Origin: an uncultured Allomuricauda sp.
Lineage (GTDB): Bacteria; Bacteroidota; Bacteroidia; Flavobacteriales; Flavobacteriaceae
Assembly: GCF_947499585.1 (NCBI RefSeq)
Contig: NZ_CANMOO010000002.1
Span: forward strand, 124,001-188,000
DNA: 64,000 bases
Direction of reading: 5' to 3'
Part shown: positions 1 to 9,566 of the stretch, piece after piece
Numbering within the stretch: position 1 is the stretch's first letter
How the letters are laid out: every line of letters starts with the position of its first letter
Program-made: the position numbers and the translations under genes
The notes under the pieces: generated by a model
The model's input: only the letters and a program-made list of their open reading frames with translations
The model's database searches: none
What the model was told of the DNA's origin: nothing

Positions 1-803
1 ATTAAAACCATTACTCCTCCAAAAATCAGTCGTAATAGTGCGGGTTTGGTTCTATGGGCCATTTTTACACCAAACGGTGCTGCCAAAAACACACCCAACA
101 ATATAGGCAATACCAAACTCATGGAGATGTAGCCAAACTGATTAGGCAGTACTTGTTGTATTTGCTCGGAGGCATTAAAACTTATATAGCTGGCAGTTAC
201 CCCAATTGCCAATAACATTACAACTCCAATAGAAATAGAACTTGCTTTGCGTATTGGAACTCCAAAAACATCTGTTAGACTGGGGATTACAACAATGCCA
301 CCACCAAAACCAGAAAGTGCTGTGGTCACTCCCGTAAACAAGCCAAGTACATAGTGCATTAGTTTCCCGTTTTGGAGTTTTTCTTGTCTATTAGAAACCG
401 CACTTTTTGTGCGAAAGAGTAAAAACCTAATTGCCACAAGAGAGACCATAATTAAAAAGAGTATGTCAAAATAGATTTTATCGTACCAATCAGAGGTCCT
501 AACTATTTCAGACATCATAAAACCGGCCAAAACTGCCGGAATACCAATGAGCAGAACTTCCTTAAGATAAAAATTGCCTATTCTATATTGCTTATAGCTC
601 ACAGCAAATCCATTGAATACTGTTATAAAAAGAGAGTGGGCAATTATAAACTTTACAAGCTCTGGTTCTTCAATACCTAATGGTGCCAAAACCAAATCCA
701 ATGCAGGAATAAGAATAACATTACCTCCTGTTCCCATTAATCCAGAATAAAAACCATTGGCAAGACCCACTAAAAATAGGATTATCACAAGGTTTAAAGT
801 CAT
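1..803 (-). CDS. TSUP-family (TauE/SafE) membrane permease, 3' end outside window
   Basis: The reading frame is open on the minus strand from an ATG at 803 to the window edge, about 267 codons, so the C-terminus is missing. The protein is strongly hydrophobic. Near the N-terminus it has a glycine-rich MGTGGN segment, and a second copy of the pattern, SGFGGG, follows about halfway. This duplicated glycine-rich motif at the start of each half is typical of the TSUP (TauE/SafE, DUF81) family, which moves sulfur-containing or organic anions across the inner membrane. The substrate cannot be told from sequence. The 205-base gap to the next gene suggests its own promoter. The family call is firm; the specific role is unknown. 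Confidence 0.85.
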   Translation of the reverse strand, partial: MTLNLVIILFLVGLANGFYSGLMGTGGNVILIPALDLVLAPLGIEEPELVKFIIAHSLFITVFNGFAVSYKQYRIGNFYLKEVLLIGIPAVLAGFMMSEIVRTSDWYDKIYFDILFLIMVSLVAIRFLLFRTKSAVSNRQEKLQNGKLMHYVLGLFTGVTTALSGFGGGIVVIPSLTDVFGVPIRKASSISIGVVMLLAIGVTASYISFNASEQIQQVLPNQFGYISMSLVLPILLGVFLAAPFGVKMAHRTKPALLRLIFGGVMVL

Positions 804-942
804 TAAAAAATTAGATTAAGAAGGTACTATTTCAACAATTGAATATGGCAATTTTCTCAAATTAAAGATAAGCATACAAAAATTCCTATCTAACCTTTTT
901 TATAATTTGATTTACCTCCTTTTGTGATTAAAGCCAAGAAGT

Positions 943-950
943 CAAATCTA
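943..950 (-). promoter_or_regulatory. Possible -7 promoter box for the TSUP gene
   Basis: On the minus strand this reads TAGATTTG, an exact match to the Bacteroidota -7 consensus TAnnTTTG. A TTTG that could act as the -33 element lies 15 bases upstream, closer than the usual 19-21. The leader to the ATG at 803 would be about 135 bases. Apart from this, the gap 804-1008 shows nothing recognisable. Confidence 0.3.
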
Positions 951-1008
951 CTATTTGGCATGAATCAAATGCACATTTTTCTAACTTTTAAACCAAGTTT
1001 TAATAGCC

Positions 1009-2340
1009 TTAAGTACTCAGCTGTACCTGTTTCTTTCCTTGCATAAAATTGAAACTCATCAACGCAGTGATAATCAAAAAGATTATTCCTCCAATAGCGA
1101 AAACAGTAGTTGACAAGAATTCAAACAAAACACCACCTAAAATAAGACCAAACATACTGGCAATACTCCCCATACTATTACCATACCCTTGTATGGCTCC
1201 TTGCATTTTAGAGCTTCCAGTTCTAGATAGCAATGCCATAAAACTTGGCCACATTAAACCGTTCCCTATGGATAATAGGGTATTGGCCAAATAAATGATT
1301 ATCAAACTTTTAAAGGACAAAAGCAAAAATGAAGAGGCTAATATGAAAGATCCAACAAGTATTAACCTTTCATTGGTTATTTTCCCTTGTAACCTGGTCA
1401 AAACAGGTCCCTGAACTACAATCATAATAAGACTGGAATAAGCAAGGAAAATACCCAGTTCTGTTGATGACCAATCTAAGATGGTATTGGCATATATGGG
1501 TAGGCCGGCATAAAAGAGACTAAAGCCCAAAAAAGTTAAAAAGTAAACCATGTATAAAAGCGGAATACCAGGTTCTCTCAAAATTCTTTTTAATCCTGTT
1601 TTTTCAGGATTGGCTTGTAATTCTCCTTCTTGATAACAATTCTTATGTTCTACCTGAAAAAACCTCCGTAAAGATCGCAGGCGGACCTTTCCTGTATTTA
1701 CTACACAAGGTACACTCTCCTTTAATTGCGTATTTATTACAAAAATGGCAACAAGAGAAATTAATGCAGCTAATATTAGAGGCAATACTTCTCCAAGGAT
1801 GGTAGAAGCCAAGACTCCAGCAAAAGCTGGCCCCAATACAAAACCCAAACTTGTAGAAGCGCCCATTTTTCCAAAATTTGAATTTCTATCCTCATCTGTG
1901 GATATATCTGATAAATATGCATTGGCCACAGATATATTGCCCCCAGTAAAACCATCAAAAATTCGAGCTAAAAAAATAATTATTAAAGGCAACGTCATTG
2001 CGTAATTCCCAGTAACCGTTGTGTTTTGAGTCCAAAGCTCTGTTTCTGGAAGGATAAAGGCCAATAAAAAGAGTGTCCATGCAATGAAAGTACCTAGCTG
2101 ACTAATAACAAGCACTTTTTTTCTGCCAATTTTATCTGAAAGCCTTCCTAATATGGGAGCTCCAATGAATTGAAAAAAGGGGTATGTAGCTCCTAAAATT
2201 CCATATATAAAACCATTCCCTCCCATATCCGTCACTATGAAAATGAGAATTGGAATTACTATACTATACCCTAAAATACCGATAAAATTTACTAGTAAAA
2301 TCGGGAAAATTTTAGGTGCTATCAGTTTTGAAAGCTTCAT
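1009..2340 (-). CDS. MFS transporter, TetA-like drug:H+ antiporter type
   Basis: This 443-residue protein has about twelve hydrophobic segments. After the second segment (about residues 64-76) it carries MFS motif A, read as GRLSDKIGRKKV, and around segment 5 a GPAFAG sequence like antiporter motif C. These features place it with the 12-helix drug/proton antiporters (DHA1, TetA-like). A long polar loop with several Arg and Lys residues joins the two halves, as is usual. The gene starts 39 bases after the CPXCG-type gene and is probably co-transcribed with it. The substrate is not predictable, and resistance to a named drug should not be inferred. Confidence 0.85.
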   Translation of the reverse strand: MKLSKLIAPKIFPILLVNFIGILGYSIVIPILIFIVTDMGGNGFIYGILGATYPFFQFIGAPILGRLSDKIGRKKVLVISQLGTFIAWTLFLLAFILPETELWTQNTTVTGNYAMTLPLIIIFLARIFDGFTGGNISVANAYLSDISTDEDRNSNFGKMGASTSLGFVLGPAFAGVLASTILGEVLPLILAALISLVAIFVINTQLKESVPCVVNTGKVRLRSLRRFFQVEHKNCYQEGELQANPEKTGLKRILREPGIPLLYMVYFLTFLGFSLFYAGLPIYANTILDWSSTELGIFLAYSSLIMIVVQGPVLTRLQGKITNERLILVGSFILASSFLLLSFKSLIIIYLANTLLSIGNGLMWPSFMALLSRTGSSKMQGAIQGYGNSMGSIASMFGLILGGVLFEFLSTTVFAIGGIIFLIITALMSFNFMQGKKQVQLST

Positions 2341-2379
2341 AAATAAAAGTGGAATCGGTTGTATTTAAAGGTAAACAAA

Positions 2380-2562
2380 TTATTGCCCCAATTCTCTAGC
2401 TTCAAAATGTATCAATTCTTGATTTTCAAAAGCTGTATTTGCTTCAATGGGATTGCAACATACCTCACAATCTTCAATGTAGGTTTGGTTTGACACAGAA
2501 GTATCCAAAAGAAAAGAAATCTCTTCCCAACAATATGGGCATTGAAAGAAATGTTCGTGCAT
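2380..2562 (-). CDS. CPXCG-motif cysteine-rich small protein
   Basis: This 60-residue protein has an N-terminal CPYC pair and a second pair in CEVCC, followed by NPI. The C-x2-C ... C-x2-C layout is a zinc ribbon. Size and pattern match the family annotated as CPXCG motif-containing cysteine-rich protein, whose function is not known. There is no signal peptide, so it is likely cytoplasmic. It lies 39 bases upstream of the MFS exporter on the same strand, but the link between the two jobs is unclear. Confidence 0.8.
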   Translation of the reverse strand: MHEHFFQCPYCWEEISFLLDTSVSNQTYIEDCEVCCNPIEANTAFENQELIHFEARELGQ

Positions 2563-2598
2563 ACCTTATTCAAAAAATAACTCTAAAGAGCCCAATAT

Positions 2599-2619
2599 CT
2601 CGACTGCGCTCGATATGAC
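2599..2619. repeat. Short dispersed intergenic repeat, copy 1
   Basis: Between the RND operon and the CPXCG gene lies a sequence of the form TCGA-N5-CTC-N2-TATGAC, whose inner part can pair (TCGA...TCGA). A related copy sits at 13036-13056. Similar short elements are scattered between genes in many Flavobacteriaceae genomes; here that is recalled knowledge, not a search result. Confidence 0.4.
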
Positions 2620-2639
2620 TCAATATATGAATTCGCCAA

Positions 2640-3968
2640 TTAAAAATCTATGTTCAGCAATTGACCGCTTATTTGGAGCATTAGCAGTTCGGCCAATTTA
2701 GCACTGTATTTAGCTTGACTTTGTGCCAATTCCGCATTCAATAGATTCAATTGTGCCTGTCTAAATTCTATAGAAGTAACCTGTCCTAATTTATAGCGTT
2801 CATCTGTGCGATTGAAGTTGTTTTGATTGGTCTGCAAATTCTTTTCCTGTACTTCCAATACATACAACGCATTGGTATAACTGTCCCAGGCATTTCGGAT
2901 ATCGCGCTCTACCTCTAACTCTATCTGCTTTTTGAGCAATTCTTGATTTTCATAACCAATTTTTACATTCTTGATACCTGTAATACCTCTTCCTCCATCA
3001 AAAAGATTCCATGATAGATTAACAGCACCGGTTACACCAGTTGATGTATTTTGAATTAAAAATGCAAGTGGGCTATTATTGGTTGATTCATTCCATCCAT
3101 AGGTCCCTGTTAAACCAATTGTAGGTAGAAAAACACTCTTTGCCGCTTTTACATTGTACATGGTAATGTTCATGTCCTTTTCCACCAATTGAAGTCGGAT
3201 GTTATTCGATTTTGCTTCATTGTGCATTTCCTCCATTTGAAGACCAGGAACAAAATTAACAGTAGTATCTGCAAGGAATTGTGAGGAAAGATCTTGATTC
3301 AATACAAGGTTTAGGTCACGCATTGTGTTACGTAATTGCTGTCTGGAATTTAACAAATTGATGCTGTCTGTATTAATATCCACCTCAGCATTCAACACAT
3401 CCAGCCCGGTATTCTGTCCATATTCAAATTGATACCGTGCTCGTTTTAGCCTGTCTTTTGAAATTCCCAAGGCCTGTTCCAAGTTTTTGGTATTCTCCGT
3501 TAGACGAGCCACTTCATAATACACGGTAAAAAGCTGTAAAACGGTATTCTCAATAGTCTGCCTTACTTCTAATTCTGATTGTTGGGAACGCTCTTTAAAG
3601 CTCTTATAGCTGTAGTATCTGTTCAATCCATCAAACAAGGTGTAGTTTACATCTACAGAGGCATTGTAGCGCCTTGTTTCCGCACCATCTGCAGTACGTA
3701 TATCTCCGCTTGCCAACTGGCCTTCCGTATTTTGCTTATCAATACTTCCCCCTGCATTGCCAGTTACCGTGGGCAAATAGCCAGAATTTAATATATTGGC
3801 ATTGTTGTCATCAATTTTTCTGGTATTTCGCGCAACTTGAATACCCAAGTTGTTTTCCAATGTTAAATCAATGGCTTCTTCTTTGGAAAGTACTTTCTCT
3901 TGAGCTTCCGCTGTACTTATAAAAACCAATAAAAAAATGGGGAGTGTATAAAATATACTTTTAATCAT
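2640..3968 (-). CDS. TolC-family outer membrane efflux channel
   Basis: This 442-residue exported protein has a signal peptide ending near residue 22 (STAEAQ). It is followed by two similar halves rich in long amphipathic helices and Gln, Asn and Leu, as in the TolC/OEP family. The phrases NTGLDVLNAEVDINT and VTSIEFRQAQLNLLNAE are the matching segments of the two halves, as expected of the internal duplication. It forms the outer-membrane duct of the tripartite pump. Its ATG overlaps the pump gene's stop by four bases, so it is the last gene of a translationally coupled operon. Confidence 0.93.
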   Translation of the reverse strand: MIKSIFYTLPIFLLVFISTAEAQEKVLSKEEAIDLTLENNLGIQVARNTRKIDDNNANILNSGYLPTVTGNAGGSIDKQNTEGQLASGDIRTADGAETRRYNASVDVNYTLFDGLNRYYSYKSFKERSQQSELEVRQTIENTVLQLFTVYYEVARLTENTKNLEQALGISKDRLKRARYQFEYGQNTGLDVLNAEVDINTDSINLLNSRQQLRNTMRDLNLVLNQDLSSQFLADTTVNFVPGLQMEEMHNEAKSNNIRLQLVEKDMNITMYNVKAAKSVFLPTIGLTGTYGWNESTNNSPLAFLIQNTSTGVTGAVNLSWNLFDGGRGITGIKNVKIGYENQELLKKQIELEVERDIRNAWDSYTNALYVLEVQEKNLQTNQNNFNRTDERYKLGQVTSIEFRQAQLNLLNAELAQSQAKYSAKLAELLMLQISGQLLNIDF

Positions 3969-6900
3969 GTTGTTCCTTCTAAAACTTTTGAAGCATTTTC
4001 TTTAGGTTCGGTGTGGTTTGTAGTTCCATTGAGCTGCTGCATTCCTTCTTCCAACATATGTTGCTCTTCTTTCTGTTCTTTAATTGCCCGCTCTACTTCT
4101 TCTCTTGAAATTTTTTCGCCTGTCCATAATCTTTTGGTCAGTACTTTTACATTATTTCCAAAAGAGAGAAACAAAGGCAACATTAACAATGTAAGGACCG
4201 TAGCAAAACCAATACCATAAGCAATGGCAATGGCCATAGGTTTTAAGAATTGAGCTTGTCTGCTCTTTTCCAATAGTAGTGGAGCCAAACCGGCTATAGT
4301 AGTAATGGATGTTAGGAATATGGCCCTAAACCTTGAGCGTCCAGCTTCGTATAACGCATCATTGAAATTAAGTCCATTCCTTAGGTTGATATTAAACTTT
4401 CCAATTAACACAAGACCGTCATTGACCATAATGCCTATCAATGCTATAATTCCCAGCATCGAGAGAATATTAATAGGGAAACCATGTATCCAATGTCCCC
4501 AAGCAACAGCTGTTAAACTAAATGGCACCAAAAGTATAAGCAAAAGCGGTTGACTGAAACTTCTAAAGGTAAATGCAATCGTTACAAAAATTAGGAAGAG
4601 GACCGTTAGGCCCACAAAAGTCAATGAATCAAGTAATTTATTTGCCTCTCTATTCTGTCCTTCGTAAGAAGGAGTAATGGAAGGGTATTTGGATAGGATA
4701 TCTGGCATAACTTCCGTTCGCACCCATGTCATGGCATCTGTACCGCTTGTTGTTTGCAAGTCCTTAATATCTGATGAAACTTGGATTTCCCGCTGACCAT
4801 CTAAATGGTTTATTGCAACATCTCCTCTTTCAATCGTGTACGTTGCAATTTCTGACAAAGGAATTCGCTCTCCACTGGGAGCCGCAATCCGCATTTCATC
4901 CAAATCTGCAATAGATGATCTATTTTCTCGATCATAGCGTACCCATACGCGAATCTCATCCTGTCCTCTTTGAAAACGCTGTGCTTGAGCACCAAAAAAG
5001 CCAGCTCTAACCTGATTCATTACAGTACGTAGGTCCAAGCCCAATAAATATGCATTTTCCTTCAGTTCCAATCGTATTTCCTTGATCCCTGCTGGGTCGT
5101 TGTCCGCCACATCTTTTAAGAGTGCATTGTTCAACAAGGCCGTTTTTAATTCAGATTTGGCCGCCTTAAGTTCTTGAATGTTATTCCCTAGCAGGGAAAC
5201 TGAAACTGGATCTCCTCCAAAATTACCTCCTGAACCATAAATAAGACTCTCTGCACCAATAACGGGCCCTACCAATTCTGTTAGTCTACTAGTGACCATA
5301 TCTGCCCTAATTGCATCTGGACGCTCTTCTCCTGGCAGTAAATTGATGACCAATGTAGCTGAAGAAGAGCCAGGCCCAACATTTTTAAGCATATTTTCAA
5401 AAAGCATCTTATCAGAGCCCTGTAAATATTTATCCGTAAGCTCTTCGTTTACAATTTGAGCTTTATCCTGAATCATGCTAATGATTGAATCGGTAACCTT
5501 TTCATTGGCACCATTGGGCATAAGCAATTCAACCGCTATTCTGTCACTTGCAATTCTGGGGAAGAATGACGTTCTAATAATACCTCCACCTATAGATCCA
5601 AAGGTTAAAACCAACGCCATAAAAAATAATGCAAAAGTCAATAGTTTGTAATCCATGGCAAAACGTAAAGCCGGACTATACATTTTATCTCGCATCCATA
5701 CCATTGCATCATCTCCTAATTTATTTATGATTCTTAGTTTGGAGAACACTTTTGCCATGCCTGTTTTAGGGCCTTTCTTTTGTGGTTGAAGGGCTTTTGA
5801 ATGTGCCAAATGAGCAGGTAGAATAATTAGCGCTTCAACCAATGAAACTACCAAAGTTAGAATTACAACTACAGAAACTTCACTAAAGAAATCCCCCACT
5901 CGACCATCTAAAAACAGGAAAATGGAAAAGGCCAATATTGTAGTGATAATTGCTGAAAGAATGGGCGGAATAACCTCCATAGTTCCATCTATTGCAGCTT
6001 GGACAGGGGTTTTTCCTTTTTCATGATGTTGATAGATATTTTCTGCTATTACAATACCATCATCTACCAAAATACCGATTACGATAATCATCCCAAAAAG
6101 AGACAGCACGTTGATGGTTACATTAAGCATTGGTGCAAAAACAAACATTCCCAAAAATGCAACCGGTAAACCAAAGGCCACCCAAAAAGCCAATCTTGTA
6201 TTTAAAAATAGAGAGAGGAAAATAAGCACCAAAATCATTCCTATTATGGCATTCTCGGTAAGTAGATCAGTTCGTTGCGTCAAGGTTTTGGATAAATCCC
6301 GAACAACATCCAATTGAACATTGGTGTATTTCTGATTGAAATCGACAATGTACTCTTTTACTTTTTCTGCGGAACCTATTAAATCTTCAGTATTGGTACT
6401 TGTAACGGTAACATTAACTGATAAATCCCCGTTGTAATATGCTGCATTGGGCGTTTCTGAAAAACGGTCCCTGATGGTTGCAACATCCTTTAGCCGTATA
6501 GCACGACCTGATGCATCTGCGCGTACCATAACATTGGAAAGTTCATCTCCATAGTACGAGCGATTATTTGCCCGAATCAAGTATTCCTCTGTATTGGTCT
6601 TAATATTACCCCCGGTAACCAAAATATTGGCATTGGAAACGGCTTGTGCAACATCATTAAAGGAGAGGTTATAGGCCAGTAGTCTATTTTCGTCTACTGC
6701 TATTTCAATTTCTTCGTCTGGGTAACCAGAAATAGTGATTTGAGAAATGCCATCAATAGCTCTTAAATCATTTTCTATTTGCCTTCCTATTTGCTTTAAG
6801 GTCGTCAATGAAATATTCTGTCCACTTACAGCAAAACTTATCGTAGGCCTAACCGGCTCTAATTTAGAAACTACTAATGGTTCCATACCTGTTGGAAATG

Positions 6901-7252
6901 TAGGAACACGATCTACTGCATTTTTGACTTCTAACAGCATAAAATCAATATCCCTGCCCTTCTCTATCTCCACATTGATCGTTCCGCTATTCTCCCTAGA
7001 CGTAGAGGTAACTCTTTCCACTCCCTGAAGTCCCTTGAGGTTATCCTCAATTTTTAACACGATTCCTTCTTCAACTTCTTGTGGAGAAGCTCCTGGATAA
7101 GCTATTGTGATTAAAACATTTTTGGATTCCGTTAGCGGAAAAAATGAGGATTTTAATGAGAATGCACCAACAATACCGAAAATAAAAAATGCAATAATTA
7201 TTACATTTACCGCAACATGGTACTTAATAAAATAAGATATTACTTTCCTCAC
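3965..7252 (-). CDS. RND efflux pump inner-membrane subunit
   Basis: This 1095-residue protein has the RND architecture: helix 1 at the N-terminus, a large periplasmic porter domain, helices 2-6, a second porter domain, helices 8-12 and a charged cytoplasmic tail. The proton-relay pair of helix 4 is present (GILVDDGIVIAENI). The equivalent part of helix 10 reads GIMVNDGLVLIGKF, without the Lys found in AcrB-type pumps at that point. It overlaps both neighbours by four bases (adaptor upstream, channel downstream). It should use the proton gradient to export drugs, lipids or other hydrophobic compounds; the substrate is unknown. Confidence 0.94.
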   Translation of the reverse strand: MRKVISYFIKYHVAVNVIIIAFFIFGIVGAFSLKSSFFPLTESKNVLITIAYPGASPQEVEEGIVLKIEDNLKGLQGVERVTSTSRENSGTINVEIEKGRDIDFMLLEVKNAVDRVPTFPTGMEPLVVSKLEPVRPTISFAVSGQNISLTTLKQIGRQIENDLRAIDGISQITISGYPDEEIEIAVDENRLLAYNLSFNDVAQAVSNANILVTGGNIKTNTEEYLIRANNRSYYGDELSNVMVRADASGRAIRLKDVATIRDRFSETPNAAYYNGDLSVNVTVTSTNTEDLIGSAEKVKEYIVDFNQKYTNVQLDVVRDLSKTLTQRTDLLTENAIIGMILVLIFLSLFLNTRLAFWVAFGLPVAFLGMFVFAPMLNVTINVLSLFGMIIVIGILVDDGIVIAENIYQHHEKGKTPVQAAIDGTMEVIPPILSAIITTILAFSIFLFLDGRVGDFFSEVSVVVILTLVVSLVEALIILPAHLAHSKALQPQKKGPKTGMAKVFSKLRIINKLGDDAMVWMRDKMYSPALRFAMDYKLLTFALFFMALVLTFGSIGGGIIRTSFFPRIASDRIAVELLMPNGANEKVTDSIISMIQDKAQIVNEELTDKYLQGSDKMLFENMLKNVGPGSSSATLVINLLPGEERPDAIRADMVTSRLTELVGPVIGAESLIYGSGGNFGGDPVSVSLLGNNIQELKAAKSELKTALLNNALLKDVADNDPAGIKEIRLELKENAYLLGLDLRTVMNQVRAGFFGAQAQRFQRGQDEIRVWVRYDRENRSSIADLDEMRIAAPSGERIPLSEIATYTIERGDVAINHLDGQREIQVSSDIKDLQTTSGTDAMTWVRTEVMPDILSKYPSITPSYEGQNREANKLLDSLTFVGLTVLFLIFVTIAFTFRSFSQPLLLILLVPFSLTAVAWGHWIHGFPINILSMLGIIALIGIMVNDGLVLIGKFNINLRNGLNFNDALYEAGRSRFRAIFLTSITTIAGLAPLLLEKSRQAQFLKPMAIAIAYGIGFATVLTLLMLPLFLSFGNNVKVLTKRLWTGEKISREEVERAIKEQKEEQHMLEEGMQQLNGTTNHTEPKENASKVLEGTT

Positions 7253-8385
7253 GATTTGGTCTTTTTTGGTTTGTCCGCATCAAATACTTTCACCAGCATT
7301 CCTGAATAAGCTCCAGTCAGTGCTTTGGCAATGATAACCTCACTATCTGGAACATTTTTCAATACCACCTTCTTATCTGTAAAGTAAACTGGGATTACAT
7401 CAATAAGGTCTAGGATAGAGTCTCTGACCACAAAGATTTGATTGTTTTCCAATAATAACGAACGATCTATTTCAATAGCATTTGACTCTTCCTTGGCCTG
7501 TAAATTAGCCTCTAGATATTGGCCTTCTTTTAAGTTATCTCCACTGACTTCAATAAAAACTGTTATCGTCTGGGAGTTCTGATCAACCCGTCCGTTTACT
7601 CGGCTAACCTCTCCCATATATTCTTGGGTCTTATCCAAATTGGAGAGCGCTACCTTTTTTCCAACTTTTAAGAAATCTCCGTAAGTTTTACTTATTGAAA
7701 CCTCTAGTTCATAAACTCCTATATTAATGTATTCCCCTAATTTCTGACCTACCCGCACCAAAGTTCCTTCTGTTACCAGTGCATCAGTTAGCACACCTTT
7801 AAAAGGCGCTGAAATATTGTATTTAGAAAGTCGTTGTTCTAAATTCTTTACATTGTAATAATTGGATATTATTCCTCTACCGGAAATAAAGAACTTTTCC
7901 TTCTCCGATTCCATTTCAGGTAACATTGGCGTCGTACTGTTAAGGTCAAAACCATTTAAGTATTCTTGCCATTTTGGATATATTTCAGGATAATCTAACC
8001 GTAAATCCGGCATTATAGAGGTAAGCAGATTGTACAAATTGCTTTTTGCAGATTGTACACTGGCGTAGTACTCACTTGCATCAATACGAATCAATGTCTG
8101 CCCGGCATTGTATTCTTGTCCTGTTCTGAATAATTTACTTCCAGACCTAAAAACGCCCTGCACTTCAGAAAACAGTTCAACTCTTCTCTTGGCCTTTAGG
8201 TTTCCATTAGCGGGAACTACAATTGGAATGACACTATTTTTAACCGTATCAACAAAAACAGTTTTAACAACTTTCTGCAGTTTTGGCCTTCTACTGTCCT
8301 TACTTTCTGCAATTAATCCTGCAAAATATAAAGATCCAAAAATAATGAGTCCGCCAACAACGGCGGAGATAATTAGCTTGCGCAT
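7249..8385 (-). CDS. RND periplasmic adaptor (membrane fusion protein)
   Basis: This 378-residue protein has one N-terminal hydrophobic segment followed by the parts of an HlyD/AcrA-type adaptor: a first lipoyl half (RRVELFSEVQGVF), a helical hairpin, the second lipoyl half (NISAPFKGVLTDALV) and a beta-barrel domain. The hairpin region is short. It is the first gene of the efflux operon, and its stop overlaps the pump's start by four bases. No regulator gene adjoins the operon, so control is not evident here. Confidence 0.92.
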   Translation of the reverse strand: MRKLIISAVVGGLIIFGSLYFAGLIAESKDSRRPKLQKVVKTVFVDTVKNSVIPIVVPANGNLKAKRRVELFSEVQGVFRSGSKLFRTGQEYNAGQTLIRIDASEYYASVQSAKSNLYNLLTSIMPDLRLDYPEIYPKWQEYLNGFDLNSTTPMLPEMESEKEKFFISGRGIISNYYNVKNLEQRLSKYNISAPFKGVLTDALVTEGTLVRVGQKLGEYINIGVYELEVSISKTYGDFLKVGKKVALSNLDKTQEYMGEVSRVNGRVDQNSQTITVFIEVSGDNLKEGQYLEANLQAKEESNAIEIDRSLLLENNQIFVVRDSILDLIDVIPVYFTDKKVVLKNVPDSEVIIAKALTGAYSGMLVKVFDADKPKKTKS

Positions 8386-8485
8386 GCGTAGGATGGATTA
8401 GTCTTTTGCAAAACTATTCGCTTCCTTATCGTTGTAGGGTTAAATATTTCATAAATTGCTTAGGGAATGTTTTGTTTTTCTAAAC

Positions 8486-8514
8486 AAAAAAAGGGGATAC
8501 ACGCCTGCATCCCC
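8486..8514 (-). terminator. Rho-independent terminator of the LRR gene
   Basis: On the minus strand the sequence forms a GGGGAT/ATCCCC stem with a ten-base loop, followed by a run of seven T. It lies about 28 bases past the stop of the LRR gene and ahead of the efflux operon, separating the two transcripts. Confidence 0.75.
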
Positions 8515-8541
8515 AAACCAAACAAACTAAAGTATAACTAA

Positions 8542-9429
8542 CTACTCATTCTCGTCAACATCTTCAAATTTTGTATCCGCCATTCGTGTGCGTTGCAATT
8601 GTATTTCGTTGAATTTTGGATTTAATGTTTTTTCATCAGTATCAAAGACCAGAAACTGTTTTGTATCCATCTCTCTTAGGCCTTTATAGGAATTGAATCT
8701 ATTGTTCTGTAACTGTAATATTTTTAGGCTGGCCAATTGTCCAAATTCTGAAGGAATTTCTCCGCCCAGTTGGTTATTGGCAAGTACCAATTCCCGCAGT
8801 TCACCTAGTTTCCCCATTTCTTCTGGAATTGATCCTTCCAAATTATTTTCAAAAAGCCCCAATGCCTCTAATTTTGTCAAATTTCCTATTGAATTAGGAA
8901 TTAGACCTTTAAGGTTATTGCTAGATAAGTTAAGTTCCCTCAAGTTTTTTAACTCCCCAAAGGTTGATGGTATAGATCCACTCAAAAAGTTATTGAACAT
9001 AGAAAATACCCTCAGTTCTTGAAGCTGTCCTATTCCAAGTGGTAATGAGCCTTTTATTCGATTCATCTCTAATCGAAGTACTTTTAGATTTTTAAGCTTG
9101 ACAATATCTTTTGGCAAGACCCCAGTAATGCTATTAAAAGCAAGGTTTAAATGGGTTAGATATTTTAATTTCCCAAGACTCTCCGGAAGAACGCCTTCTA
9201 AATTATTTCTAAATAGATTTATTCCAACCACATGATTATCCTTCAGCTCAATCCCCTTCCATGTATGTACCGGTTTGCTTAAATCCCATGTTGCACTCCA
9301 TTTTTCACCATTTGTATTGTTAAACAGATCAATAAGCGCACTTTTCTCCTTTTGTGAAATTTCCACACTGGAAAAAACCTGACTTGTAGCAGAAAATAGT
9401 ATTAAGCAGAAAATGGTTAGTCTAGTCAT
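8542..9429 (-). CDS. Exported leucine-rich-repeat protein (plant-type repeats)
   Basis: This 295-residue protein has a signal peptide (about residues 1-20) and a cap region (about 28-65) with a WKGIEL segment. About eight 24-residue repeats follow, of the form LxxLxLxxNxLxGxIPxxhGxL, the plant-specific LRR class, at about residues 66-250. The short charged C-terminal tail (DENE) does not look like a T9SS sorting domain. Such proteins bind other proteins or glycans; the ligand is unknown. A 13-base direct repeat lies just upstream and a terminator just downstream, so it is a single-gene unit. Confidence 0.85.
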   Translation of the reverse strand: MTRLTIFCLILFSATSQVFSSVEISQKEKSALIDLFNNTNGEKWSATWDLSKPVHTWKGIELKDNHVVGINLFRNNLEGVLPESLGKLKYLTHLNLAFNSITGVLPKDIVKLKNLKVLRLEMNRIKGSLPLGIGQLQELRVFSMFNNFLSGSIPSTFGELKNLRELNLSSNNLKGLIPNSIGNLTKLEALGLFENNLEGSIPEEMGKLGELRELVLANNQLGGEIPSEFGQLASLKILQLQNNRFNSYKGLREMDTKQFLVFDTDEKTLNPKFNEIQLQRTRMADTKFEDVDENE

Positions 9430-9455
9430 TATAAATAAGTCTATTCATAAGAATT

Positions 9456-9496
9456 TACCTACAAATTACAAATAGAAGGAAAATACCTACAAATTA
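9456..9496. repeat. Pair of 13-bp direct repeats upstream of the LRR gene
   Basis: TACCTACAAATTA occurs exactly at 9456-9468 and again at 9484-9496, a 28-base period, 27-67 bases before the LRR start codon. On the minus strand each copy reads TAATTTGTAGGTA. The position suits a regulator site or overlapping promoter elements, but no regulator is known. Confidence 0.45.
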
Positions 9497-9566
9497 AATA
9501 GGTGAATCAAGGGAAATATGTTGTAAACGAAGCAAAAAGCGTGGTGAACAATTATTATAAAAGCAG

